Source: Methanosarcina barkeri str. Wiesmoor (GTDB lineage Archaea; Halobacteriota; Methanosarcinia; Methanosarcinales; Methanosarcinaceae). From it: DNA of 64,000 nucleotides. The translations under genes and the position numbers were made by a program. Positions 24,467 through 34,233 of the stretch are shown piece by piece. The stretch is taken from assembly GCF_000969985.1 (NCBI RefSeq), contig NZ_CP009526.1, forward strand, positions 1,984,001 through 2,048,000, read 5' to 3'. The notes under the pieces are model-generated. The model was not told where the DNA came from, ran no database searches, and was given only the letters and a program-made list of their open reading frames with translations. The stretch's first letter is position 1. Every line of letters begins with the position of its first letter.

Positions 24467-26998
24467 TTGAATCTCGAGTATAAACAGTTATTTCAAGAAG
24501 CTACTGGATTTGAGCCCTTTCCATATCAAGAGTTACTAGCAACTAGAGAGAATCTACCGGAACTCTTAAAGGTTCCGACTGGTGCTGGCAAAACCTCTGG
24601 TGTGGTAATACCGTGGGTGTGGAGAAGGCGATTCGCAGAAGAAAGCATTCGTATCCGAACACCAAGAAGACTTATATATTGCCTGCCAATGCGTGTTCTC
24701 GTAGAACAGACTTATGAGAATGTAATCTCATGGCTGGATAGACTTGGGCTACTTGCTGGCAGTGCTAGCTGGAAAAAACCAGAAGAAAAAACTGGGCTTA
24801 TTGAATATTTACCCGAACATAGACAACCTGATAATGAGAAGATTTCTGTACATCTACTAATGGGCGGAGAAGACGCAGGCAAATGGGCTGAATATCCTGA
24901 AAGAGATGCAATACTGATCGGGACTCAGGACATGTTGATTTCTCGGGAATTGAACAGAGGATATGCGTCCAGCCGGTTTAGATGGCCTTTGGAGTTTGGA
25001 CTATTAAATAATGACTGTCTGTGGGTAATGGACGAAGTCCAGTTAATGGGTGCTGGACTTCCTACGTCTGCTCAAATGGAAGCTTTCAGACAAGGTTTCG
25101 GAACATTTGGCAATTATCATATTATCTGGATGAGTGCAACTTGCGAAGAAGAATGGATTAAAACAGTTGATTTCAAGAAACCTAAACTTGATCAATTGAA
25201 GATAAGTCCTGAAGACGCTAAAGTTGAGATGTTGCACAAAAGACTAACAGCCTTTAAAAAGCTCGAAAAAGCTTCCATAACTCTTAAAAACACGAAAAAA
25301 GAAGATTCCTCTAAGGAATATATAGACAAACTCAGCAGACTAATTCAGACTCAGTATCAACAAGCAGAATCTGCTCCTTCTATAGTTGTCATAGTCAATA
25401 CTGTGAATCGTGCTCAGGATCTATATAAGAAATTAATTAAGGAATATCAAAGTAAATCAGGCACAGATACCTTAGAAATATTTTTGCTTCATGGAAGATT
25501 TAGACCTCCTGAAAAAACTGAAATTTTTAACAATTTCAAATCTGCTACCAATAAAAATAAGGGAAAAATTCTGATCTCGACCCAGGTTATAGAAGCTGGA
25601 GTCGATATCTCAGCTCATATTCTGATAACTGAACTTGCACCTTGGAGCAGCCTTGTCCAAAGATTTGGTAGGCTTAACAGGTACGGAGAGTATGATGACT
25701 CTATAGTTCTTTGGATTGACATAGATACGAAAAAGGACTCGCAAGTAGCTCTTCCATACAGCGTTCAAGAGCTTAACATTGCACGCTCAAAACTAAAAGG
25801 ACTCAAAGAAGTATCACCACAGACACTTGATGAAATAACTCAACCTCCAATGGATGCCCAGAGGCATGTAATCAGGCGTAAAGATCTAGTTGATCTTTTT
25901 GATACTACACAGGATCTAACAGGAAATGACATTGATATCTCTCGTTTCATAAGAGATTCGGAAGATAGAGATGTTTTTGTCTATTGGAGAGAGTGGGAAG
26001 AAAATAAACCGCCAGAAGATTACAAAGGACCGTTAAAAGAAGAGTTATGTCAGGTTCCCATCGCCGATTTTAGAAACTTTTTGAAAAACAAAAAGGAACA
26101 AATCTGGCTATGGGATTATCTGGAAGGAAAATGGATTAACCCAAAACCTAATAATATCCATCCAGGCCAGACTTTTTTGATAAATTCACAAGCTGGAGGA
26201 TATGATCTCAAAATTGGGTGGTCAAAGGATTGCAAAGATCGCGTACCTCAGCGTTTTTCTGGATCAGGTAACAATGATTCAACCAGTAGCGATCCAGGAG
26301 TAAACTCCGGAAAATGGGAAACAATTGCCAAACATGCAGACAATACTTTAAAACAGATGGAAAAATTGCTTTCTGATTTAGAGCCAATAGCCTGGGAACA
26401 TGAAAATACCTTGAAAAATGCAGCATACTATCACGATATAGGAAAAGCACATGAAGTTTTCCAGAAAGCTGTCCTGTCCGATATTGATGAGGATACAGAT
26501 AATATGAAGGAGAAACTCTGGGCAAAATCCGACCGGAATAGTGGAATCAAATACGAAAGAAAACATTTCAGGCACGAATTAGCTTCTGCCCTTCTTTTGC
26601 TTCAAAATGAAGACTTCATTGAAGATCTTGGGTCAAATAATGTTAATTTGATTGCATATCTGGTGGCTGCACATCACGGTAAAGTTAGACTATCCATACG
26701 ATCTGTTCCTGGGGAAACAGCTCCAGACAACTTGGAGATAACTAGATTTGCAAGAGGTATATGGGAAGGGGATATAATTCCTGAAATTGATCTTGGAAAC
26801 AATGTGAAGATACCTTCAACGACTCTGGATCTCTCTCTGATGGAGATTGGAATAGACAAGTACGGAAATCCATCCTGGCTTGAAAGAATGTGTGAACTGC
26901 GTGATAATCTAGGCCCCTTCAGATTAGCATATCTTGAAGGTCTTGTGCGTATTGCCGATTGGAGAGCCAGTTCTCTTCAGGAGGGTTCAGATGAGTAA
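24467..26998 (+). CDS. cas3: CRISPR-associated helicase-nuclease Cas3, type I-G (C-terminal HD)
   Basis: The 843-residue protein has a superfamily 2 helicase first: Walker A 'VPTGAGKTSG' (36-45), 'MDEVQLMG' with D at 189, 'WMSATC', 'ISTQVIEAGVDIS' (about 370-380) and 'LVQRFGRLNRYGEY'. The HD nuclease domain is at the C-terminus, with 'AAYYHDIGKAHEVF' (H656-D657), 'KHFRHELAS' and 'VAAHHGKV'. This order, helicase before HD, is that of type I-G (former I-U) Cas3 and differs from most type I systems. It degrades target DNA after Cascade binding. The TTG start at 24467 follows GGGGGAAG. The stop overlaps the csx17 start by 8 bp. Confidence 0.93.
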   Translation: MNLEYKQLFQEATGFEPFPYQELLATRENLPELLKVPTGAGKTSGVVIPWVWRRRFAEESIRIRTPRRLIYCLPMRVLVEQTYENVISWLDRLGLLAGSASWKKPEEKTGLIEYLPEHRQPDNEKISVHLLMGGEDAGKWAEYPERDAILIGTQDMLISRELNRGYASSRFRWPLEFGLLNNDCLWVMDEVQLMGAGLPTSAQMEAFRQGFGTFGNYHIIWMSATCEEEWIKTVDFKKPKLDQLKISPEDAKVEMLHKRLTAFKKLEKASITLKNTKKEDSSKEYIDKLSRLIQTQYQQAESAPSIVVIVNTVNRAQDLYKKLIKEYQSKSGTDTLEIFLLHGRFRPPEKTEIFNNFKSATNKNKGKILISTQVIEAGVDISAHILITELAPWSSLVQRFGRLNRYGEYDDSIVLWIDIDTKKDSQVALPYSVQELNIARSKLKGLKEVSPQTLDEITQPPMDAQRHVIRRKDLVDLFDTTQDLTGNDIDISRFIRDSEDRDVFVYWREWEENKPPEDYKGPLKEELCQVPIADFRNFLKNKKEQIWLWDYLEGKWINPKPNNIHPGQTFLINSQAGGYDLKIGWSKDCKDRVPQRFSGSGNNDSTSSDPGVNSGKWETIAKHADNTLKQMEKLLSDLEPIAWEHENTLKNAAYYHDIGKAHEVFQKAVLSDIDEDTDNMKEKLWAKSDRNSGIKYERKHFRHELASALLLLQNEDFIEDLGSNNVNLIAYLVAAHHGKVRLSIRSVPGETAPDNLEITRFARGIWEGDIIPEIDLGNNVKIPSTTLDLSLMEIGIDKYGNPSWLERMCELRDNLGPFRLAYLEGLVRIADWRASSLQEGSDE

Positions 26999-29219
26999 TA
27001 GTATAGAACTGAAAGGTTGCTCCACAGATAATTTCAGCAGTTATCTCAAGGCTCTGGGAGTTTTCAAGATATTTTCCCAGCAAAAAGATAACAACGCAAG
27101 AGCCTACTGGAAAAACAACATATTTGTCATCAACGCAGAATATGATGCTGCTGCAATGACTAACTTCTTCCTTCATGAGTATGCTCCATCACCTTTATTC
27201 AGACCATGGGGAGGAAGAAGTGGGTTCTACAAAGGTTCTTCAGAAAAAAGTGCGAGAGAGGCATTACGTCCTTTAATCGATTCAAAAGATAGTAGATTTG
27301 ATTCACTTAGAAAAGTCTACGATGCTTTCCAAAAGTTTAGTGATTCAAAAGGTATCACTGAAAAGCCATCTGGTGACAAGCTTGTAGAGTTTTTGGAGGA
27401 TTTAAGAGCCCAGTTGCCAGAAGATATTCTCGAGTGGTTAGATACGTGTTATGTTCTGACAGGCAATAATAGAAAATATTTGCCTTTACTCGGAACCGGG
27501 GGAAATGAGGGAAGTGGGAATTATTCTTCTAATTATTTGCAGGCCTTGACTGAGGTTTTAGTCAAGAAAAAAGAGAAAGAGTCAAAGCAACTCCTGGAAC
27601 ATTCACTTTTTTCAAAACATACGCCCAAACTTTCTAATCTCAGTTTTGGGCAGCTATCTCCAGGAGCGGTTGCAGAAGCAAACTCAACTGAAGGCTACAG
27701 AAGTACAAGTAAGCTTGTAAATCCATGGGATGTTATTTTCTCCATAGAAGGGACTACTTTGTTTGCAGGCTCGGCAAGTAAACGTTTTGGAGGCAGTCAA
27801 GGTGGTTTTGGCAGCAATTTCGGTGCGTTTCCGTTTACAGTATTGCCATCAGTAGCTGGTACAGGCAACATTACGTTTAAAGACAATTTTAAAGACCCTA
27901 ATAAGAAAAGTGATTACAAGACTTTTGACAGTGAATTCTGGCTTCCTTTATGGAATCGTCCTACCAGTTATAATGAAATTACATATCTGTTCCATGAGGG
28001 GAGAGCACAAGTTGGGCGCAGAAAAGCAAATAATGGACTTGACTTTGTACGTGCAATTTCCAGTTTAGGAGTTGATCGTGGAATTGATGCCTTTGTAAGA
28101 TATGGGAGATTAAAGCGGCAGGGAAGTGGAAAAAATGCAAATGCTCTGGCAATACCTCTTGGGACTTTTAAGGTTAGACAACAAAAAAATGTAAACTTGA
28201 TTGAAGAGCTTGACAACTGGCTTAACGTTCTCCGTGATAAGTGTTCTTCAAAAGAAAGTGTTGCTGCCAGATATAGCTCTAGTCTGAGATCTATCGAAGA
28301 GGCAATCTTTTCTTTTAGTAAGCATGGAAATATTTCAGATTTTCAGAATCTCCTTATTGAACTTGGCAAAGCAGAGAGATCTTTTGCTTCAGCAGGTGCC
28401 AACAGGCCGATAAGACCCTTAAATGATCTTTCTCCTTCATGGATAAATGCATGTGATGACGAAAGCGTAGAGTTCAGAATTGCCTGTGCGGTTGCATCGA
28501 TTTACGATAAAAAAATTGGATCGATAAGACGCCAGTTAGAGCCTTCTGAAATAAACAATAAGGGTAGACTCAAATGGAGTGAGACCAGATCAAGTGTGGT
28601 CTGGAGCAACACTGACCTTTGTAGCAATATGAAAGCAATCCTGCAACGTAGAATTCTCGAAGAAAAAATGAAAGGCAGTAATTTTACTCCAATAGGTGGA
28701 AAAGTAGCAGTTAGTTTGTCGGATATAGGCAGGTTCATAAGAGGAGAAGTAAACGACAAGAAAATATCTGACTTAATATGGGGACTTTCCATTATCAAAT
28801 GGAAATATTACAACAAAGAAAGGCATGGAGTAGACTGGAATAATGGAATAGATGTGATGATTCCAAGAGCATATGCATTTCTTAAACTAATTTTTATTCC
28901 AGGCAACCTCATTTTTGAAAACCAAAGATGGGAAATTAGCTATGATGAAAAAAAAGGCATTCATTTGCCTTCATTACCTGAAGTCCTAAGAGTAATAGAT
29001 ACTCAGCAGGATAAGGCATTTGAATTAGTTACTAGGCGATTAAAGTCTTCGGGGCTTACTCCTTTAGGAGTTCGAAGAAATAAAGTTGCTGCTCCAGATT
29101 TTAATGTCAATACGGAAGACAGGGAGAGGATAGTTGCTTCTTTATTGATTCCTATCTGGCAGTATAATCGACTTTTCGAATTAGTGTTACAACCACCAAT
29201 AGCTGAATTAGAAGTTTAA
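26991..29219 (+). CDS. csx17: type I-G large subunit Csx17 (Cas8-like)
   Basis: The 742-residue protein starts 'SNSIELKGCSTDNFSSYLKA', followed by 'LGVFKIFSQ', then 'PLFRPWGGRSGFYKGSSEKS' and 'YLPLLGTGGNEGSGNYSSNY', which are hallmarks of the Csx17 family, the signature large subunit of type I-G Cascade. It should recognise the PAM and support R-loop formation (role known for Cas8-type subunits, inferred here). The ATG at 26991 lies behind CAGGAGGGTT and overlaps the cas3 stop (ATGAGTAA), so the two are translationally coupled. csb1 follows 27 bp downstream. No catalytic motif is visible. Confidence 0.9.
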   Translation: MSNSIELKGCSTDNFSSYLKALGVFKIFSQQKDNNARAYWKNNIFVINAEYDAAAMTNFFLHEYAPSPLFRPWGGRSGFYKGSSEKSAREALRPLIDSKDSRFDSLRKVYDAFQKFSDSKGITEKPSGDKLVEFLEDLRAQLPEDILEWLDTCYVLTGNNRKYLPLLGTGGNEGSGNYSSNYLQALTEVLVKKKEKESKQLLEHSLFSKHTPKLSNLSFGQLSPGAVAEANSTEGYRSTSKLVNPWDVIFSIEGTTLFAGSASKRFGGSQGGFGSNFGAFPFTVLPSVAGTGNITFKDNFKDPNKKSDYKTFDSEFWLPLWNRPTSYNEITYLFHEGRAQVGRRKANNGLDFVRAISSLGVDRGIDAFVRYGRLKRQGSGKNANALAIPLGTFKVRQQKNVNLIEELDNWLNVLRDKCSSKESVAARYSSSLRSIEEAIFSFSKHGNISDFQNLLIELGKAERSFASAGANRPIRPLNDLSPSWINACDDESVEFRIACAVASIYDKKIGSIRRQLEPSEINNKGRLKWSETRSSVVWSNTDLCSNMKAILQRRILEEKMKGSNFTPIGGKVAVSLSDIGRFIRGEVNDKKISDLIWGLSIIKWKYYNKERHGVDWNNGIDVMIPRAYAFLKLIFIPGNLIFENQRWEISYDEKKGIHLPSLPEVLRVIDTQQDKAFELVTRRLKSSGLTPLGVRRNKVAAPDFNVNTEDRERIVASLLIPIWQYNRLFELVLQPPIAELEV

Positions 29220-29246
29220 AATAACAAAGAAAGGAGAGACGGATAA

Positions 29247-30296
29247 ATGACAGATATTAACAACTTAGAAATGCTGAACGACCAAAGCAGGCTTCTTCTG
29301 GAAGCTGACTTAGAACCAGTCCAAGGCTACCGTTTCCAGCCTACAGGATTTCCAGATCTTGGAGCTGCACAATACCAGGCACCTGATGGAACTAATATGT
29401 TGCTTGTGGAATCGCCTCAGTCGATGGCAAACAGAATGGAACTTGTTTGCTGGGATGAGGCTGAGAAAGATCTTGTGGAGCCTCTTAAAGGCCTTCCGTA
29501 TATCAGAGTAAAATTAGATGAAAACGGTGCAACGACATCTTCTATTGAGGAAGCTCACAGAATTAACTCTGAGTATATAGCGAAAAATACCAAGTTGATA
29601 GACAATGATACGAATTTTAATGAGGTTCTAAAGAATGAACTGAAGATTGAAAAAAACAAACCTATCAATTATCCCTTACTTTACAAGATACTGTTAAAAT
29701 ACGATCCCAATACACTTCTACATGGAGTATTCCTTGAGGAACTGGACGGTAGAATAAAATTAGCCAGAAATTTGTCAGGGTTTATAGAAGCTTCTGGGGT
29801 GAAGTCTGTTCAAAGTGGAGGAGTTAAATTCAGCCATGTACAACCCGCCTTAACAGGTGGAGAGGGAAATGTCCCCTATGCAAGAACAGAATATACCGCT
29901 GAAAACATTACAGCGTACTTCAACCTTGATCTTTCATCAGTAAGAAATTTTGGACTCAATGATGATGCTGAGAATCTCCTGGTAGTTCTATCACTCTACA
30001 AAATACAAAAGTTTCTTGCTGAAGGTTTGAAGCTTAGGACAGCATGTGATCTCGAATTAAAAGATGGAATAAGGTCTAATATCAACGGTTTTACACTTCC
30101 CTCATTAGAAGATTTAGAAGCAGGCATAATAGAATTAATTGAAAAATGCACTGAGAAAGCCCTCTTCGCGAATCCAGCAGTAACCGAGCTAGTCTATGTT
30201 GAGCCTGCTAAGTCCAAAAATAACAAAGGGAACGAGAAGGAAAACAACGGCACAGAAGACGAAGGAGAAGGTACAGAAGGAGAGGGTGAGGTATAA
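29247..30296 (+). CDS. csb1: Csb1, Cas7 backbone subunit of type I-G Cascade
   Basis: The 349-residue protein matches the Csb1 (GSU0053, Cas7 of type I-G) family: 'LLLEADLEPVQGYRFQPTGF' and 'GAAQYQAPDG' early, 'LVESPQSMANRME', 'LLHGVFLEELDGRIKLARNL' and 'SVQSGGVKFSHVQPALTGGE'. It should polymerise along the crRNA. The C-terminal 25 residues are a low-complexity Lys/Asn then Glu/Gly tail ('TEDEGEGTEGEGEV'), probably a dispensable extension. AAGGAGAG precedes the ATG. Four bases separate its stop from csb2. Confidence in the family is high from motifs and gene order together. Confidence 0.9.
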   Translation: MTDINNLEMLNDQSRLLLEADLEPVQGYRFQPTGFPDLGAAQYQAPDGTNMLLVESPQSMANRMELVCWDEAEKDLVEPLKGLPYIRVKLDENGATTSSIEEAHRINSEYIAKNTKLIDNDTNFNEVLKNELKIEKNKPINYPLLYKILLKYDPNTLLHGVFLEELDGRIKLARNLSGFIEASGVKSVQSGGVKFSHVQPALTGGEGNVPYARTEYTAENITAYFNLDLSSVRNFGLNDDAENLLVVLSLYKIQKFLAEGLKLRTACDLELKDGIRSNINGFTLPSLEDLEAGIIELIEKCTEKALFANPAVTELVYVEPAKSKNNKGNEKENNGTEDEGEGTEGEGEV

Positions 30297-30300
30297 CACG

Positions 30301-31941
30301 ATGTTTGCTCTCTCTTTCCAATTTTTCGCAGGAAAATATCATTCAACTCCCTGGGGACGGCACGTAAATGAAGGAGTTCCAGAGTGGCCTCCGTCTCCCT
30401 GGAGGATATTGCGTGCAATTATTGCTACATGGAAGTTAAAGGTAGATGCTGAGGAGAAAGATGTCAGAAACCTCATTCTGAGTCTCCTCGAGCCTCCTGT
30501 GTTTTATTTACCACCAGCAACTGTTGGGCACACAAGGCATTATATGCCCTGGGATAAAGGAGACAAAAAAAATTGGCATGCTTCCAAGACTTTGATTTTC
30601 GATACCTTTGTAGCCGTGCCAAGGGAAAGTCCTGTTATTACAGTTTGGGAAAATGTTTCTCTGGATGACAGATCTCTAAAACTTATAAAGCAAATCGCAG
30701 AAAATCTCTCATACTTCGGCAGGGTAGAGTCATGGTGCAAAGCTGAGGTGATTGAGGAAGGTAAGCTACCCAGTGTCCTTAAAGAACTTGATAGCTACTT
30801 TGTCTCAAAGCCGCTAGCTGAAGAAGACGTCCTAAGCAGTTCTGAAGAAATTGTTAATGTCCTCTGTGCGAATGAGGGTATAGATCCAAAGATCTCTTTA
30901 GATGAACTTGATAAGAAAGGCAACAACAAGCACCCTCTGCTTATACGAACATCCATACTAAGAACCCAAATTAAAAATCTATATCCACCTATGAGCAGGT
31001 TGGTTCAATACACTCGATCGCTTGACTGTTTTGAGCCTTCTAAAATCAGTCATGTTGTAGACAGGAAAGAAAAGAAAGTGAATGTGGTCAGGTTTTTGCT
31101 TGATTCAAATGCGCTTCCTCCAGTAACAGAGAGCCTAAAAATTGCAGACATTGCTCGCAATACAGCTATTTCAACATATGGAGGGAAAAGCCACAAAAAA
31201 ACCTCTGTTCTTTCTGGGAAAGATGACGATGGAAATATACTGCTCAGCAATATGCATACTTTCTATCTACCAAGCGATGAGGACAGAGACGGAAAACTGG
31301 ATCATCTGACACTGTATGCTCCTGGAGGATATGATGAAGCTCACCAGCTGGCTCTTGCAAAGATGAAAAAGTTATACGGATATAATTTGAAGAACGATGT
31401 TAACCTTCTGTTATTGGGTATGTTTGATTTAGATCAGTGGTCTGAGACTCGAAAAATTATTCCTCTATCGTCTTCTAGAACATGGAAGTCCTTTACACCG
31501 TATATTTTAACCAGACATCCAAAGGTTACGCGAGCAGGCCAATGGAAAATCCAAGGAACCCCTAAAAACGTTGAGATAAAGGTTCCTGAAAATTGTGCGC
31601 CTTATGCGACTAAAGAACATTTGATGCTTGAATATGGAGTCCTTCCTGACTTGTCTGGAATGCAGATCGATGGGCCCGTTTCTCAACTTCTTTTTTCAAT
31701 AGATAGAGTAGGATTGCCACAGCCGTCTTCGATTGAACCTATTCCAGCCTACGAAATAAATGGAACAATGAGACAATGGCTTACCTTCAAACGTTACAGA
31801 AGAGGTAAACAGTCTCCTCCATCCGGAAATCCTTATGGATTCCGCCTTAGTTTTCCAGAAGAAGTGAAAGGCCCTGTGGCACTGGGTCATGGATGCCATT
31901 ATGGGCTTGGAATCTTCGTTCCAGACAACGAATCAAGATAG
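30301..31941 (+). CDS. csb2: Csb2, Cas5-Cas6 type fusion subunit of type I-G
   Basis: The 546-residue protein begins 'FALSFQFFAGKYHSTPWGRH' and 'EGVPEWPPSPWRILRAIIAT', the GSU0054/Csb2 signature. A 'LDHLTLYAPGGYDEAHQLAL' region marks the middle, and it ends in 'PVALGHGCHYGLGIFVPDN', a glycine-rich RAMP-type loop. In type I-G systems this protein combines Cas5 with a C-terminal Cas6 domain that processes pre-crRNA. A His near the C-terminal loop may be catalytic (inference). The ATG at 30301, 4 nt after the csb1 stop, fits the family N-terminus. The frame is open further upstream only by overlap with csb1. Confidence 0.9.
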   Translation: MFALSFQFFAGKYHSTPWGRHVNEGVPEWPPSPWRILRAIIATWKLKVDAEEKDVRNLILSLLEPPVFYLPPATVGHTRHYMPWDKGDKKNWHASKTLIFDTFVAVPRESPVITVWENVSLDDRSLKLIKQIAENLSYFGRVESWCKAEVIEEGKLPSVLKELDSYFVSKPLAEEDVLSSSEEIVNVLCANEGIDPKISLDELDKKGNNKHPLLIRTSILRTQIKNLYPPMSRLVQYTRSLDCFEPSKISHVVDRKEKKVNVVRFLLDSNALPPVTESLKIADIARNTAISTYGGKSHKKTSVLSGKDDDGNILLSNMHTFYLPSDEDRDGKLDHLTLYAPGGYDEAHQLALAKMKKLYGYNLKNDVNLLLLGMFDLDQWSETRKIIPLSSSRTWKSFTPYILTRHPKVTRAGQWKIQGTPKNVEIKVPENCAPYATKEHLMLEYGVLPDLSGMQIDGPVSQLLFSIDRVGLPQPSSIEPIPAYEINGTMRQWLTFKRYRRGKQSPPSGNPYGFRLSFPEEVKGPVALGHGCHYGLGIFVPDNESR

Positions 31942-31991
31942 TCAGTATCTAATAAACTTAAATCTGGGATAGACAGCCCTGTTCCAAGGGT

Positions 31992-32012
31992 CCATCTGAA
32001 CCAGACAGATGG
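31992..32012 (+). other. 7-bp perfect hairpin between csb2 and cas4-cas1
   Basis: CCATCTG-AACCAGA-CAGATGG sits in a 135-bp gap separating effector genes from adaptation genes. There is no T-run after it, so a terminator is not indicated. It may be an operator or a processing site. Confidence 0.4.
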
Positions 32013-32076
32013 GAAAGTCAAACAGCGAATGAGATACAAGCGATGCCTTGACTTGGGATATACAGGAGGTTATACT

Positions 32077-33729
32077 ATGGACGAACCTGTAGCTAGGTAT
32101 GAAGAGCCGAAACTGATTCCTGCAAGAATGCTAAATGAATTTGTATATTGTCCACGTTTATGTTATATGGAGTGGGTACAGGGAGAATTTGAGCATAGTG
32201 AAGATACTTTGGAAGGAAAATTTGTTCATCGAAATGTAGATCAAGAAAAAACCAAAGATTTACAAGGTGAAGAAAAGAAGATTCATAGCACTTCTGTGAT
32301 GCTTTCGGGTTATGAGACTGGTGTGATTACAAGAATTGACCTTCTAGAAGAATCAAACGGAAAAGCCGTGCCAGTTGAATACAAAAAGGGCTATGTTCCA
32401 GATATTCCTGAAAAAGTCTATGAACCGGAGAGAATTCAATTATGTGCTCAAGGCTTGGTGTTGAAAGAAAAGGGATTTGATTGCACGGAAGGAGTTATTT
32501 ATTTTGTTAATTCAAAAAAAAGAGTGGCAGTTGACTTCGATGAGGAGCTTATCCAAAAAACTAAAGAAACAATTTTGAGGTTTCTTGAGACAATTGGAAA
32601 AAAAGAGATTCCGGCTCCTCTTGAAAATAGTCCTAAATGCTCCAGATGTTCACTTTCGGGAATTTGTCTTCCCGATGAGACTAATATTTTAAAAGGTTCA
32701 GCCTCACAAGTTAGATCATTAAATGTATCTAAAGACGACAAAAAACCCGTTTATGTTACTGGATGGGGAACTTCAGTACACAAGAAAGGAGATAGGTTGG
32801 TTATTAAGAAGAATGATGAAGAACTGCAGAGCGTCCCGTTAAGGCAAATATCCCAACTATCAATTTATGGGGATGCTCATATTTCTTTGCCGGTACTAAG
32901 AAGTTTAATTGAAATGAATGTGCCTGTGTGTTATTTTTCCTTTGGGGGTTGGTTTTATGGGCTATCACATGGGGTTATGAGTAAAAATGTTGATTTAAGG
33001 ATTCATCAATATCAGACTGCTTTTGATTCAGAAAGGTCACTGGCAATTTCTCGCAAGATGATTGCTGGCAAAATCAAAAATTGTCGGACTTTATTAAGAA
33101 GAAACGACACTGAAGTTTCAGAGAAAATTCTCTCTCAATTAAATTCTCTTGAAAAAAAGGCATCGAATGCAAAAGAAATCGGACAGCTTTTAGGTATAGA
33201 AGGAACTGCAGCCCAAATTTATTTTTCGAGATTTGGCAATATGTTGAAACAAGATCTTGACTGTAAATTTGAAAATCGAAATAAAAGGCCTCCTACCGAC
33301 CCGGTAAATGCTGTTCTTTCATATTTATATGGTATATTGACAAAAGAAGTCTTTGTAACTTTATTTTCGGTAGGTTTTGATCCTTATATGGGTTTCTATC
33401 ACCAACCTAAATATGGAAAACCAGCTCTAGCACTTGATTTAATGGAAGAGTTTCGGCCATTGATAGCAGATTCTGTTGCTCTAACGCTTTTCAACAACAA
33501 AACAGTGACACTAGAAGATTTCGAAATAACAAATTTTGGAGTTTCGTTAAAGGACAATACAAAAAAGAAAATAATTAGTGGATATGAGAGAAGAATAAAT
33601 ACGGAAATAACTCACCCTATCTTTGGGTACAAAGCAAGTTATAGAAGAATTTTGGAAATACAGGTTAGACTTTTAGGCAGAACCGTTACTAAAGAAATAG
33701 AATCATACACTCCATTTTGTACAAGATAA
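32077..33729 (+). CDS. cas4-cas1: Cas4-Cas1 fusion protein, CRISPR adaptation
   Basis: Residues 1-205 are a Cas4 RecB-like nuclease: Cys25 and Cys29 in 'YCPRLCYMEW', 'VPVEYKKG' in the nuclease core and C188/C191/C197 in 'CSRCSLSGIC', the four cysteines of an iron-sulfur cluster. From about 220 Cas1 follows, with 'YVTGWGTSVHKKGDRLVIKK', catalytic E375 in 'GIEGTAAQIYF', H442 in 'GFYHQ' and the acidic 'DLMEEFRP' (454-461). The fused protein selects, trims and integrates spacers with Cas2. The Cas4-Cas1 fusion is typical of type I-G. I chose the ATG at 32077 because a perfect AGGAGGT is 6 nt upstream. An ATG at 32029 lacks one. Confidence 0.93.
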   Translation: MDEPVARYEEPKLIPARMLNEFVYCPRLCYMEWVQGEFEHSEDTLEGKFVHRNVDQEKTKDLQGEEKKIHSTSVMLSGYETGVITRIDLLEESNGKAVPVEYKKGYVPDIPEKVYEPERIQLCAQGLVLKEKGFDCTEGVIYFVNSKKRVAVDFDEELIQKTKETILRFLETIGKKEIPAPLENSPKCSRCSLSGICLPDETNILKGSASQVRSLNVSKDDKKPVYVTGWGTSVHKKGDRLVIKKNDEELQSVPLRQISQLSIYGDAHISLPVLRSLIEMNVPVCYFSFGGWFYGLSHGVMSKNVDLRIHQYQTAFDSERSLAISRKMIAGKIKNCRTLLRRNDTEVSEKILSQLNSLEKKASNAKEIGQLLGIEGTAAQIYFSRFGNMLKQDLDCKFENRNKRPPTDPVNAVLSYLYGILTKEVFVTLFSVGFDPYMGFYHQPKYGKPALALDLMEEFRPLIADSVALTLFNNKTVTLEDFEITNFGVSLKDNTKKKIISGYERRINTEITHPIFGYKASYRRILEIQVRLLGRTVTKEIESYTPFCTR

Positions 33730-33767
33730 AAAGCAGAAAAATTTCATATAAAACTAAAAGGGGAAAT

Positions 33768-34064
33768 ATGTCAGGATTAAACTGTTACATCGTGAGTTAT
33801 GACATCAAAGAGCCAACTAGATTAAGACAAGTGCACAACACTGTTGAAGGATTTGGGTCTCCACTTCACTATTCAGTCTTTCGTTGTGACCTTTCAAAAA
33901 AAAGCAAAGTGGAACTCATTGCAGCGCTTACCGATATAATAAATTCTGATGAAGACAGTGTAATGATAATAAATTTGGGCCCAGCGAACAAAAACCTTGA
34001 TAAGAAGATAACTTTCATAGGTCAGAAACCTGAAGTTGAAGAGGAAGATTTCATTATTGTTTAA
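33768..34064 (+). CDS. cas2: Cas2, CRISPR adaptation
   Basis: The 98-residue protein has the Cas2 ferredoxin-fold pattern 'NCYIVSYDIKEPTRLRQVHN' with Asp12 at the usual metal-binding position, followed by 'GFGSPLHYSVFRCDLSKKSK' and 'DSVMIINLGP'. It acts as the dimer that bridges two Cas1 dimers during spacer integration. The ATG at 33768 follows AAGGGGAAAT. It is 38 bp after cas4-cas1 and is the last cas gene. The leader begins right after its stop. The full six-gene set is intact, so the locus looks functional. Confidence 0.92.
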   Translation: MSGLNCYIVSYDIKEPTRLRQVHNTVEGFGSPLHYSVFRCDLSKKSKVELIAALTDIINSDEDSVMIINLGPANKNLDKKITFIGQKPEVEEEDFIIV

Positions 34065-34233
34065 TTTTCGAGAGCTTATGAACCCTAAAAACTGCTGAAG
34101 GCTCTCGAGAAGCTTCAGCTTTTATAATTGAGATAAATATGCTAGTTTTATAATCCATGAAAAGAATTCAATTCAATGATCTCTCGAAAACAAAGTGAAT
34201 TCCGTAGCTAATAGACGTGAAGATCTTAGCGCC
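34065..34233 (+). promoter_or_regulatory. CRISPR leader with two TATA-like boxes and overlapping hairpins
   Basis: The 169 bp between cas2 and the first repeat contain two identical TTTTATAAT boxes (about 34120-34128 and 34146-34154), suitable for transcribing the array rightwards. Upstream of them TCGAGAGC (34068-34075) pairs with GCTCTCGA (34101-34108), and GCTGAAG (34094-34100) pairs with CTTCAGC (34113-34119). The two stems overlap so that one strand of the first lies in the loop of the second, a pseudoknot-like layout. A further TCTCTCGA copy occurs near 34180. Confidence 0.65.

Noticed and set aside
31992-32012. Hairpin read as a transcription terminator of the cas operon
   Set aside because: No T-run follows and archaea do not usually need hairpin terminators. 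Kept only as an unexplained structure.
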